Shown here: positions 22,521-31,406 of the stretch, piece after piece | How the letters are laid out: each line of letters begins with the position of its first letter | Position numbering within the stretch: the stretch's first letter is position 1 | Origin: Anthostomella pinea | Lineage: Eukaryota; Ascomycota; Sordariomycetes; Xylariales; Xylariaceae | Assembly: GCA_963556695.1 (NCBI GenBank) | Contig: CAUWAG010000019.1 | Coordinates: forward strand, 1,240,001 to 1,304,000 | Reading direction: 5' to 3' | Length of the DNA: 64,000 nt | Made by a program: the position numbers and the translations under genes | Notes under the pieces: model-generated | Database searches by the model: none | Told to the model about the DNA's origin: nothing | What the model saw: the letters and a program-made list of their open reading frames with translations, nothing else

Positions 22521-23408
22521 ATGTTTCGCGCCGCCGCCAGAATGGCCCCGACATCAGCCAGCGACGTGCCCTCCCTCAGCTTGCTCTACAAGCTGAAGAA
22601 GCTTCATCCTTCGAAACTCGGTCCCACCACCGACGCGAACCCGTCTCACAACGATCGGATCGGCTTGATCCGCGGCGACATCACATCCCTGTCCGTCGGC
22701 GCCATTGTCAACGCCGCCAACAGGTCCCTCCTCGGAGGCGGTGGTGTTGACGGTGCCATCCACCGCGCCGCCGGCCCGAGACTGCTGGCCGAGTGTCGCA
22801 CCCTGGATGGTTGTGCCACTGGCTCGTCCAAGATTACCGACGCATACGAACTGCCATGCAACAAGGTCATACACACTGTCGGGCCCGTCTACGACGACAT
22901 TCACCCCTCCCGGAGCGAGACCGCCCTCCGCGGCTGCTACAAGTCCAGTCTACAACTGGCTGTGGAGAACGGCCTGAAGAGCATCGCCTTTAGTGGCATC
23001 AGCACAGGCATCTACGGCTATCCGAGCATGGATGCTGCCGTTATTGCCTGCGACACCGTCCAGAAGTTTCTGGATGGCCACGACGGCCAGAAGCTCGACA
23101 AGGTCATCTTTGTCACGTTCGAGGATAAGGACGTCAACGCTTACAACCATGTCCTACCGTGGGTCTCCCTCCAGCCCCTTCTTAGATGTAGTATACTCTC
23201 TTCGTCCTTGTCCTGTTCTAACCTTGTCCTTCTGCACAGTCGCTTTTTCCCTCCCAGCAGTGAGACATCTACCGAGCAGAAGAAAGCTGCCGAAGAACAG
23301 ACTGCCGAGGCCGAGGCCAAGGCTAGCCAGCTGCCGAGTGTGCCTACCACGGACCCCGCCGACGCTGAACATGCCCCAAAAAAGCAGAAGCAGGATGGCG
23401 AGGATTGA
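22521..23408 (+). CDS. MacroD-type macrodomain protein (ADP-ribosyl/ADP-ribose hydrolase)
   Basis: Exons are predicted at 22521-23158 and 23240-23408, about 268 residues. The macrodomain shows IGLIRGDITSL, the catalytic-loop NAAN (64-67), LGGGGVDGAIHRAAG (71-85), VIHTVGPVY and SGISTGIYGYP, all matching MacroD1/2-type enzymes that remove ADP-ribose from proteins and hydrolyse O-acetyl-ADP-ribose. The 81-bp intron (GTGGGT...CACAG, CTAAC branch site) is a multiple of three and stop-free, so an unspliced frame stays open; splicing gives VLPRFFPPSSE, the expected end of the fold. The acidic and KKQK-rich tail is low-complexity and may be a nuclear signal. It is the only intact cellular gene inside the RIP island. 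First ATG used. Confidence 0.88.
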   Translation: MFRAAARMAPTSASDVPSLSLLYKLKKLHPSKLGPTTDANPSHNDRIGLIRGDITSLSVGAIVNAANRSLLGGGGVDGAIHRAAGPRLLAECRTLDGCATGSSKITDAYELPCNKVIHTVGPVYDDIHPSRSETALRGCYKSSLQLAVENGLKSIAFSGISTGIYGYPSMDAAVIACDTVQKFLDGHDGQKLDKVIFVTFEDKDVNAYNHVLPWVSLQPLLRCSILSSSLSCSNLVLLHSRFFPPSSETSTEQKKAAEEQTAEAEAKASQLPSVPTTDPADAEHAPKKQKQDGED

Positions 23409-24358
23409 AGGCAACTGCTGGACCGATGATCGACGAGGATTACGATGATACGATTGCATTCGACTGGTCCGGTGGCCGAGACACGACGACCACTGGTGCT
23501 GATCCCGGAGCTCAGGTACTATGATGGATCCTTTGGTTGGAACCTTGTTCGGTTGGAATGTTGACTATACCCATCAATGATGCTTTGTATTGTTGCTTTC
23601 TGAGGCCAAGATAGATCTGCTAGGTGGGGGGTGTTCCCGTTGCTCTGCTTTGGTCCTCTTTGGCTTCGCGTTCAGACCGTGACCCCGGAGAACCTCGCTC
23701 TTCAGATTGTAAGTTGACACTCCAGCCTGAAACGAGGAGCTAGTGCCAGAAAGGCTTGGAAGCTGTTGAGAGGCTTGAGGGCTAGTCTCAACGCACCGTG
23801 GCACTCTGGGCACTCCGGGCACCAACGGCACCTGGCAATCACTGGTAGTAAAGTTAAGAGGACGTCACCAAGCAGGTGAAGAATTTTATTCCTGGCCGTG
23901 AACGAAATGGTAGCCTCAGGAATTGGGAGTGCTTCAATAGGTTCGATCCCGCTCGCGGCGTTGGTAACAAGTGTACCAAGTGCCTCTTCCTTGATACTCA
24001 CACGAGTCGGGTTGTACAGCCTGCGAGTAAGACAAGAGTTAGTAGATTTATTAAGTCTTCCTTGAAATATTAATAACATTACGTTTTTACCGACTAATTA
24101 TACAGTAGATTTCGCCCCGTTCAAATCGACTTTTTCTTTTATAATATTTGAACTTATAAATGTATTTAAACGATATTTATATAAAACGAACTGTATTATT
24201 AAGATGTATTTTTCTGATTAAAAATAGTTCTTTTATCAACGTCGGCTTAATTAAAATTAATTCAAAGTGGTAATTATAAGCCGTACGCGCTGTTACAGCG
24301 TTATAACTATATTACATACAATTAAAAATTAAAACAAATTAAATAACTAAAAATATCT
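23409..24358. other. Downstream region with a possible gene relic
   Basis: GC-normal until about 24060, then AT-rich. On the minus strand 24079-23702 holds a 125-codon ATG-started frame (with EALGTLVTNAASGIEPIE and ARNKILHLLGDVLLTLLP) that looks protein-like but matches no family I recognise. It may be a fragment of a gene cut off by the transposon island. Confidence 0.35.
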
Positions 24359-24360
24359 TA

Positions 24361-25513
24361 ACGTGGATGACAAGCGAGCGGCAATTACAAGCGAGCGGCA
24401 ACTTTTCACCAGCCACCTAACCTTTCAATCAAGGCTCCTAATTGATCAACCAACAATAATGGCATTGCGTTATAGCAAATCAGACTTACAGCTTGCTGTC
24501 CAAGCTAAGTGACGCGGCCCTCATATTACTATTAGCAAGCTTTCTAAGACTTTCCATGTCCCATATAATACCTTGAAGGCTAGAATCGCTGGCCGACCAT
24601 CACGACACGATAGCATGCCCAATACTTTGAGACTTACGGTTTCCGAAGAGAATGCCATTCTTTCCTTCATTCTTGACCTTGATGCGCGAGCATTTCCACC
24701 TCGGCACAGTTATGTTGAAGATATGGCGAGTCAATTGTTGGCAGAGTGTGGGGATGGATGCGTTAGAAAAAACTGGATGCGGAACTTCATTAAACGCACA
24801 CCAGGCCTCCGGACGCGTTTTCATCGGAGGATAGACTACCAGAGGGTCTTGAACGAAGATCCAGAGGCGTATTGCGCGTGGTTCCGGGCAGTCGCAAAAT
24901 ATGGTATCCAAGATATGAACACCGTTGCCAGACCCCAATCTGCCACCCACTACTTGGACTTCAAAGACACCTACCACCAATGAAGCGGTAAACGAGTTGG
25001 TTTATATCTAAAATCGAGTTAGAAACCACCAGGGAAGCTCACCTACATCAATAATTGATGCGTTGAGCTCATTTTTAAAGGCTACATACGGTCTTATGCA
25101 CAAGGTCGCTTTGGTTGATTCCCGGGTCCGCGAGCTAGAGGAGGCCAATCACCTACTAAGTAAAACCCGGAGGAAAAAAAACAAACGTCTAGTGAAAGGA
25201 GGAGTACTTTCTGTTAAAGATACAGTAGGTCTCCAGACTGTAAAGGATGGTAATGAGCTGGCAAGACAGGAAATAAATAAAGGTAATCGTCGTCCGAGGA
25301 GGGCGGCAGCGCGTGAGCAATGTTGTGGCGTTTGCGGCAACACTGGCCATAATGCGCAAACTTGTACAATAGAGATAGAAACGTCTGAAGAAAAAGAATC
25401 CAATTGATTAAATTAAATTAAATGCGTTGTGGTCAAGTCATTTGACATGTTGGTTAGAAGGTTGGTGAAAAGTTGCTGTTTGCTTGTAACTGCCACTCGC
25501 TTGTCATCCACAT
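24361..25513 (+). mobile_element. pogo/Fot1-like transposon, copy 2, internally deleted
   Basis: Inverted repeats ACGTGGATGACAAGCGAG and, from the other end inward, ATGTGGATGACAAGCGAG extend for about 54 bp and contain a short internal direct repeat. TA flanks both ends (24359-24360, 25514-25515). It is 1153 bp, in opposite orientation to copy 1, and lacks the DDE core. It could be moved only by a transposase supplied elsewhere. Confidence 0.85.
24459..25407 (+). pseudogene. Deleted transposase remnant (N-terminal DNA-binding part and C-terminal zinc knuckle)
   Basis: Starts ATG 24459 (ALRYSKSDLQLAVQAK), then a TGA where copy 1 has Arg (CGA to TGA, RIP-like). The frame continues through the DNA-binding region to KYGIQD, where the middle of the gene, including all three catalytic Asp residues, is missing. 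The sequence rejoins out of frame at the part matching copy 1 around SPDPNLPPTTW. The C-terminal ~110 codons (25063-25407) end in the CCHC-like CGVCGNTGHNAQTC and show the uninterrupted form of the site where copy 1 carries its solo LTR. Confidence 0.85.
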
Positions 25514-25515
25514 TA

Positions 25516-26153
25516 TATTTTATTTAGAAGAAAAAAATTTAAGCTTTTTATTTTAGTTTATAACTATGTATTTTAATATTTGATAAGCGGGTTTCTTCTT
25601 TTTATAAAGATTTAAAAATCAAACCATATTTGAAGATTAAATAAACAAGAAATTTTAATAGTAAACGATTTATTACTGGTTTTATATTTAATATTTACAT
25701 AAATATTAGTATAAATAACGTTATAAGTTGATATTCATAGCTTTAAAAGGTTGTAGCTTTAAATAGTGATAAATTAAAGTATATAACTTTTTGAACATTT
25801 AAAAAAAAATTATCTTCAGATTATTTCATTATTTATTTAAATAACAGTTCAAATTTTGAGATATTTTAAGTTAATATTATCATTTTTAGCAAATAATAGA
25901 AATATTTAAAAAAATAATCAAAACTCAAATTTTCATAAGAAATTTAAATATATAAGTATTACTTATTAAATTATAGGAAGAAAATAAACGAAAAAAGGCA
26001 TATATGATATATATATTTATAAAGTATAATATATCTGATATATTAAATCAACAGTTTATTAGATTTGTATTTAAGAACTTAAAGGCTTTATTATCGTACA
26101 AATGAATTAATATAAATATAAATATATTCTTATGTAATATATGCGTATATATA
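25516..26153. other. AT-rich RIP-eroded DNA
   Basis: No open frame; AT-rich filler between the deleted transposon and the family 2 LTR-like repeat. Confidence 0.5.
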
Positions 26154-26158
26154 TAAAT

Positions 26159-26360
26159 TGATGGATCCATGTGATTCCACATTCAAATCATCCATACAGA
26201 ACCCACATGTATGATTAGATAAGAGATTAGATACCAGATTGTGAGGTCACCCAGCTAGACCTGCAGGTCCAGCGAGACCTCCCAATCCAACCATCAGCAA
26301 CATCATGACCTTGACCCCATACTCAAGTATTATGATTGATCGTTCAAGCCTGTTCCCACA
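26159..26360 (+). repeat. Dispersed LTR-like repeat, family 2 copy c (solo LTR)
   Basis: Begins TGATGGATCCATGTG and ends CTGTTCCCACA, flanked by perfect 5-bp TAAAT duplications (26154-26158 and 26361-26365). The body matches copies a and b. The exact duplication and TG...CA ends make a solo LTR the best reading. Confidence 0.75.
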
Positions 26361-26365
26361 TAAAT

Positions 26366-26937
26366 ACAATTATAGTATATTGATAATATAACGACGAAAA
26401 ACATTTAAAATGAACGGTTTTTCCTTTACTAATGATGTTTTTTACTCATCAATCTCTTTATTACGTAAAAAAATTACGGGAAGATATTAGATAAATGTAG
26501 TACCCGTTTTCAAGGTAGTTATTGATTTCGTTTAATGGAAAGAATGAAATAGTAAAAAGATTACGGATTTATATAAGGTAGTTATATTGTTTTTATAATC
26601 TTTTTAATTTAACTAACGGTTTTATAACTTTAAGCTTTACTTTCGTAATTATTAAGCATATACGATAATAAAGGAAGATTAATTATATAATTAGTTATAA
26701 TACTTAGTTTAATACGATTTTATTTAAATTTGGTACGCTGAATATAATATCGAGGATTTATCCCCGGAAACGACTACTGTACCAACCCTTGAAGCCCCCG
26801 TTGCTCCTTGTGCTGCTATCCCTATTCATCCTCCTTATTCACTGTTGCTACCGCTATCCCTATCCACTGAACAACCCCCTATCCACCTATCTAAGGTCCC
26901 CATTTTCACATACCTTACCCAGCAAAGCTCTCCCTAC
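26366..26937. other. Right edge of the AT-rich island
   Basis: AT-rich until about 26750, then GC-normal. Probably the promoter side of the decayed exonuclease-like gene. Confidence 0.45.
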
Positions 26938-27987
26938 ATGATAGAACCACACAGAAACGAGTTACAAGCCAACATGCTTCTCTTACAAATCTTGGCAAAG
27001 CACTTGGATGACAATACTCATGAATCTCTGTGAGTGAACTTCCCAGTCAGGTCCCCCGTCAACGATACCGCAGAACGAGCAACATGGATTCCAACGCAAA
27101 CTGGAAGACGCTTCGCTCTTTGCAAGAGCTTAGTGACATCAAATATAGCCTGAGAGTCATCGCATTCGACTGCGAGTTCGTGAGGACCACCGACGCGGCT
27201 ACCGAGGTAGGCCTAGCATGCGCAGGGAAAGCGTTTGACTCGGTCAAGGGTTATTGTAATGATGCACCGGAGCTGGACGACTTTGCCAGTCGGTTTCACG
27301 TCAACGAATCGTCCATCGAGATCAAGGAGAGTTATCTAGAGCAGATACGGGAGATCGTGCAGCGCAAGCACAGTCGGCAAAGGGAGCGCTTCTTATTCGG
27401 CAAGGAGCAATACGCGCCCCTGGATAAGATCGAAAGTCGAATGTGCGAGGTGATACAAGGCTATCGAAGATCCGGATGAACAGCTAGTCCTGGTAGGCTT
27501 CAACATGGAGAATGACTGCAAGGCCATGTTCCATGACTTCCCAGCAATGGCCCGTTTATTCTCCTACCGGATCGACATACTGACTTTAATAATGTCGGTG
27601 TGCGACGATGCGGGCTCAAGGCTTACGGGAGTGAGGTCATAGCTGAAGCTCCTCGGCTACGGAGAGAAAGACCATGGAAAGTATCACTCGCACTATCACA
27701 ACGCTGGGAACGACGCCGTCAAGCACTTGGCGCTTCTGCACGGGCTCCTCCAGGCCGGGAACATCGAGAGGATCAAGTTAATGGCAACAATACATGAAAG
27801 TACGGACATCAGGGGTAAACGCAAACCGACCCAGACTCTCAACATTTTCATTGCGGAGGCAGCGGATGGAGTTTCACAGCCCAGCATCCTGAATTCAGCG
27901 CTGCATTTCGCGGCCTATATCACCAAGTTCTCACGTCCAGGGGTGGTGGGTATGTATATTTTAGGTACATACCCAAGTGATCGTTGA
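26938..27987 (+). pseudogene. Decayed DEDDh exonuclease-like (Gfd2/YDR514C-type) gene
   Basis: Likely exon 1 is 26938-27029, a 44-bp intron (GTGAGT...CGCAG) follows, and coding resumes at 27074. The fold is shown by VIAFDCEFVRTTDAATEVGLA (first Asp-Glu pair), LVLVGFNMENDCKAM and YHNAGNDAVKHL, the last two being the second and third blocks of the RNase H-like family seen in yeast Gfd2 and YDR514C. Two lesions are visible: a +1 shift near 27450 (the ESRMCEVIQ frame ends in TGA while the AIEDPDEQ frame continues), and an in-frame TAG at about 27640. The C-terminal end at 27987 is uncertain. Its position directly beside the RIP island fits decay by leakage of RIP or relaxed selection. Sequencing errors are the alternative. 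Confidence 0.65.
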
Positions 27988-28053
27988 CCGTGTCCAGCAA
28001 CTCCGATCAGCGCCCTCTACGTCCGCACCGCCGCCGTCACCAGTCATCACAGT

Positions 28054-28903
28054 ATGTCGACTGCAGGCGATATGCCACGGCAGCCACCGTCCCCATCTGC
28101 CCTGGCTGTTGAGGCCCGCACCACAGTTCGGCTCTCGAATGTTGATTTCTTCTTTGTCAATCCAATACAGCCCGTGGGGACATACATTTCCCACCGAAAC
28201 CCAGCACAGCACGCGGACTCCAAGTCCACTCCAGCCTTCAATGTTGTTGTGGATTTACCTATCGCAGATGATAATCCGCTGGCTGACTGGGAAGAATCAT
28301 CCCCTGCCATGCACCAGATCTCGCCCGAGTCAGTCATAAGTGTGAGCGACGAGCTAGTCGGCCGGTGCACGGAAATATGGTGCGATATTGTGAGGGACAC
28401 GCCCCTGGAAGCATCAGGTGGGAGCCCAGACGCTGGGAACAATCATGACCCCTACCAGGTCAATACGCAGTTGCGCTCGTCGAAGATGAGCGAAAAGTAG
28501 CGTTGACCGGAAACAAGACATCGTGTGCAGGATTATGTGCCCTCAGACGATGCGCAATTGCTTCGAAGCAAAGTCGATCAACGACTTCGATAGAAGGGAA
28601 TGGAGAAGGCGGTGCAATTCGTGCCTCGAGAGGTCCGACACAGAGCGCAGACAGCTTCGCCAAGATGGAATCGCTCGCCTCAACTATGCTCTCGAAGCTT
28701 CAGCCACTAAGGTATGTACCAAATGCAGTATCATCAAGCCCCTTGACAATTTCCGCAACCGCTCAACCAAAACTTGCATCCCTTGCCTCGACAATGTTCG
28801 CGCGTCGAGATTGAAGCATATTGCAAAGATCCGTCAGGTATTGCCAGAGACACAGCCAGAGACTGAGTCTGCTCCGTTCTCTAGGGCTTCGCGGAGGTTC
28901 TAG
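28054..28903 (+). CDS. Putative CxxC zinc-finger protein (uncertain gene model)
   Basis: A 149-codon frame starts at ATG 28054 (MSTAGDMPRQPP). A second frame at 28535-28903 contains VCTKCSIIKPLDNF...KTCIPCLDN, a C-x2-C/C-x2-C treble-clef-like finger with the KPLxxF spacer seen in fungal CxxC-repeat proteins, and a degenerate earlier repeat (NCFEAKSINDFD...RRCNSCLE). An intron at about 28459-28546 (GTCAAT...CCTCAG) would join the two in frame, but the donor is weak. A Ser/Thr-rich frame at about 28930-29306 may be a further exon. The function is unknown; nucleic-acid or protein binding through zinc is possible. Confidence 0.4.
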
Positions 28904-29319
28904 GGCTCGCCTTACCCACAGACATAGCAAGCCTGGCATAGTCAATCGCCATGCTTTGCGTGATGCTTCAGATGATTCATTATCCGTGGAATTGGTCGCA
29001 GCTTCTCATGCGCCGGAAGTGACCAGCAGTGACTCACTGAGCAAGAAGCGCCACAGTTCATTGTCCGAGTCCCCAGTCACACTCAAGGATTCGAAGACGG
29101 TAGACACATCATTGTCTATATCATGTACATCTCCTGCTCAGAAAAGCCCCACGACACAGACACCCACCAAGCTTCATTACGAGGAGGCGGCTCTACCATC
29201 TCCCAAGCTCGCAGCCGTGACCCTACACGCCTACACGCCGCGTGACCTTCCAGCTTCCCAACATTTCGTTTACCCCGAGATCGGCACAGCCAGCTATCGA
29301 CCATAGTGGAGTCTGCACC

Positions 29320-29847
29320 ATGGACAAACCATCGACAGCGCAACACCAAACCGGGCCGTCTCAATGCGACGCATGGAAGATCCCGTCCCGCGAGCCGAGT
29401 ACCTACGACGACCTAACCGACCTCGAGAAGGGCGCCGTCAAGAGCTACCTCAGCCAGGTTCCTCTGGACTACCTGTCATACAATCTCGATGTGCCGCTCG
29501 TCGACCTCATCCCCCGCATGCAGCTCTACGTCGTTCTCTTCTGCGAGAACGATAATGCCGGCCTCCTCGACAAGATCCTTAAAGATGCAGTGTCGTACGC
29601 CAAGTTCTGCAACGGGCTGTCCCCTAATTTCATGGAAGCGGACGATGAGTTTGTTGTGGCGGTTCGGGCCGAGCACGGCGCGCTGGATGCTCGGATGGCT
29701 GATCCGCTTCAGCGACACCAGATTCGCCTCGCTTTCAGGAACACCAATTTTCGTGCGGATGCCGGTGTAGCGGAGGAGCTGCGTCCAACTGGAGACAGGA
29801 ATATGGATGGTTCTGGTGGCGATGCAGATGCTGAGATGATGGACTAG
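29320..29847 (+). CDS. Hypothetical protein, 175 aa
   Basis: Single-exon frame with a strong start context (CACCATGG). The central part is predicted to be well folded (LTDLEKGAVKSYLSQVP, RMQLYVVLFCENDNAGLLDKI) and the C-terminus is acidic and Gly/Asp-rich. No signal peptide or membrane segment; no family recognised. It overlaps the possible last exon of the CxxC gene by position only. Confidence 0.5.
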   Translation: MDKPSTAQHQTGPSQCDAWKIPSREPSTYDDLTDLEKGAVKSYLSQVPLDYLSYNLDVPLVDLIPRMQLYVVLFCENDNAGLLDKILKDAVSYAKFCNGLSPNFMEADDEFVVAVRAEHGALDARMADPLQRHQIRLAFRNTNFRADAGVAEELRPTGDRNMDGSGGDADAEMMD

Positions 29848-30008
29848 CATTGATTGACCTTTGGGTTATGCCTGGCTCATGGGCTTGAAAACGAGTGTGT
29901 AGGAATGTGTTTAGGAGACATGTGGGATGGCGGCATAATTCATGCGTACAGGGTAACTGGAAATCTATGGAGGTTTCTTCTTGGACTGAAAGTTAGGAGA
30001 TAGGGCCC

Positions 30009-30366
30009 ATACGGACGCACCCCCTTTATTCCATATTATTGCAATGGATATTTCCCCTTTCAGCTGCTGCAAAAACTTGAACACCGCCGAGACGTTCGAG
30101 GTAATTTCGAGAGCCGGATCAACTACTTCTGGGATAATAGCACCCATGGATATCGTAAGTACACACCTAGCGCAGCTGCCGGTACAGATCTACGTCCACC
30201 TTCGCCGCCCTCCCGCGCACTCCAACACCCCGACAAGCTCTTTGTCCAAGAGACCCTTCTCGAGGAAATCCAGGTTGCCACGCAGCTGGCTTACACTCGA
30301 GATCCCCACCATGACCTCACCCTCTACCTCCCCATTCGCGGTCCCCTGAGCATAGTACGAGCATAA
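30009..30366 (+). pseudogene. Protein-like frame without start codon (gene fragment or missed exon)
   Basis: An open frame from after a TAG at about 30004 to TAA 30364-30366 reads as ordinary protein (QLLQKLEHRRDVRGNF, INYFWDNSTHGYRKY, QETLLEEIQVATQLAYTRD) but contains no ATG. A CCCTTTCAG acceptor-like sequence precedes QLLQK, so it may be the last exon of a gene whose first exon was not recognised, or a relic. No family recognised. Confidence 0.3.
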
Positions 30367-30506
30367 TGAAGTGTTAGGCGCGAAAAAGAATTGGCAGAGT
30401 CTGAGGCTGTATTATATCCTACTATGCCAACAGAGACATACAAAGTAAACCCCTCCCCCTTCCCCCATAGCTCGAAAGACCACCGTGTGCTCGACACTAC
30501 TATTTA

Positions 30507-30707
30507 CTATTTCTTCGGTGCCTCTCTGGGCGGTGCAATAGAGCTCCCATACGGGCGAACATCGGCAGGCTTGTGGGAACTGACATCACCCACGCCATGG
30601 TTGTAGCCAACAGAAGGTTCCGTGGGCGCTGGGTACAACAGGCTGGCCATCATTCCTGGAGAGACGCCGGTGTAGCCACGAGGCACGTTACCTCCATCGT
30701 CGTCGTC

Positions 30708-30738
<31 letters not shown>

Positions 30739-30746
30739 GAAGACAT
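30507..30746 (-). CDS. Small hypothetical protein with poly-Asn tract, 79 aa
   Basis: Starts at ATG 30746 with MSS, then ten Asn codons (an AAC microsatellite on the minus strand), four Asp and a Gly/Pro/Tyr-rich remainder (GYTGVSPGMMASLLYP). No domain or membrane segment. Being short and low-complexity, it may not be expressed; the AAC run could vary between strains. Confidence 0.4.
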
Positions 30747-31406
30747 GTCGGCTTGAGGGTGTTAGATTCTGAAGCGGTTAATACGAATATGAAGAGCGGT
30801 CGATACGAACGTACATGAGAATGTTTTAGGGAAAGGAAGAGGACTGAGGGAATGTCCAGCCGGGGAGGGTTTTTATAGTTTTCCGGGGCATGGATTTGAA
30901 AAGGAGTCAACCGTCAATTATGTCGAACTTGCATATGAATCTCGTCACATACATGACCAGTAAGTGAAGCAGCATGTGTTTATGCCCGTAGAAGGACACT
31001 GGGAAGGCCTCGGTGACTGCCACTCAACGCATATCGATTATCATTGCTGCACTCATCCCCTCCTTCAAAACACCACGGCCTTCATACGATACTATGATTC
31101 AGCAATAACACCGAATTATTGTCTGTTCAAGTGAAATATGGAGTTTGAACCACAATAAAGCGAGTGTCTCATGCGGTACTTTCGCAATGTCCCGCCAGAG
31201 GTCAGCTCGCTCGTTGGTTTTGTCCTCGGATGGTGCTACAGGGCGGCAACCACGACGCACTTGGCGCGCGTCAACTGATGGGAGGACTGCGGGGACGACA
31301 ATTTAGATGGTTCAATATATACATGTAAGCCTGGAAGAGTCTTCAATATCAAATCGCTGTCTAGTCATTACATTATATCTATCACACCCCAAAGCATTCC
31401 GCCCCT
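30747..31406. other. Intergenic
   Basis: Upstream of the poly-Asn frame and downstream of the P450 gene. No further gene recognised. Confidence 0.5.

Noticed and set aside
23936..23952. GGTTCGATCCC with an A-box-like TAGCCTCAGG upstream
   Set aside because: The T-arm does not pair and no acceptor stem could be drawn, so no tRNA is called.
27625..27645. Possible 45-bp intron removing the TAG at about 27640 of the exonuclease-like gene
   Set aside because: It has no branch site and would cut conserved-looking sequence, and the upstream frameshift would remain.
28497..28530. 34-bp intron joining the two frames of the CxxC gene
   Set aside because: Shorter than any other intron in the window; the 88-bp alternative was preferred.
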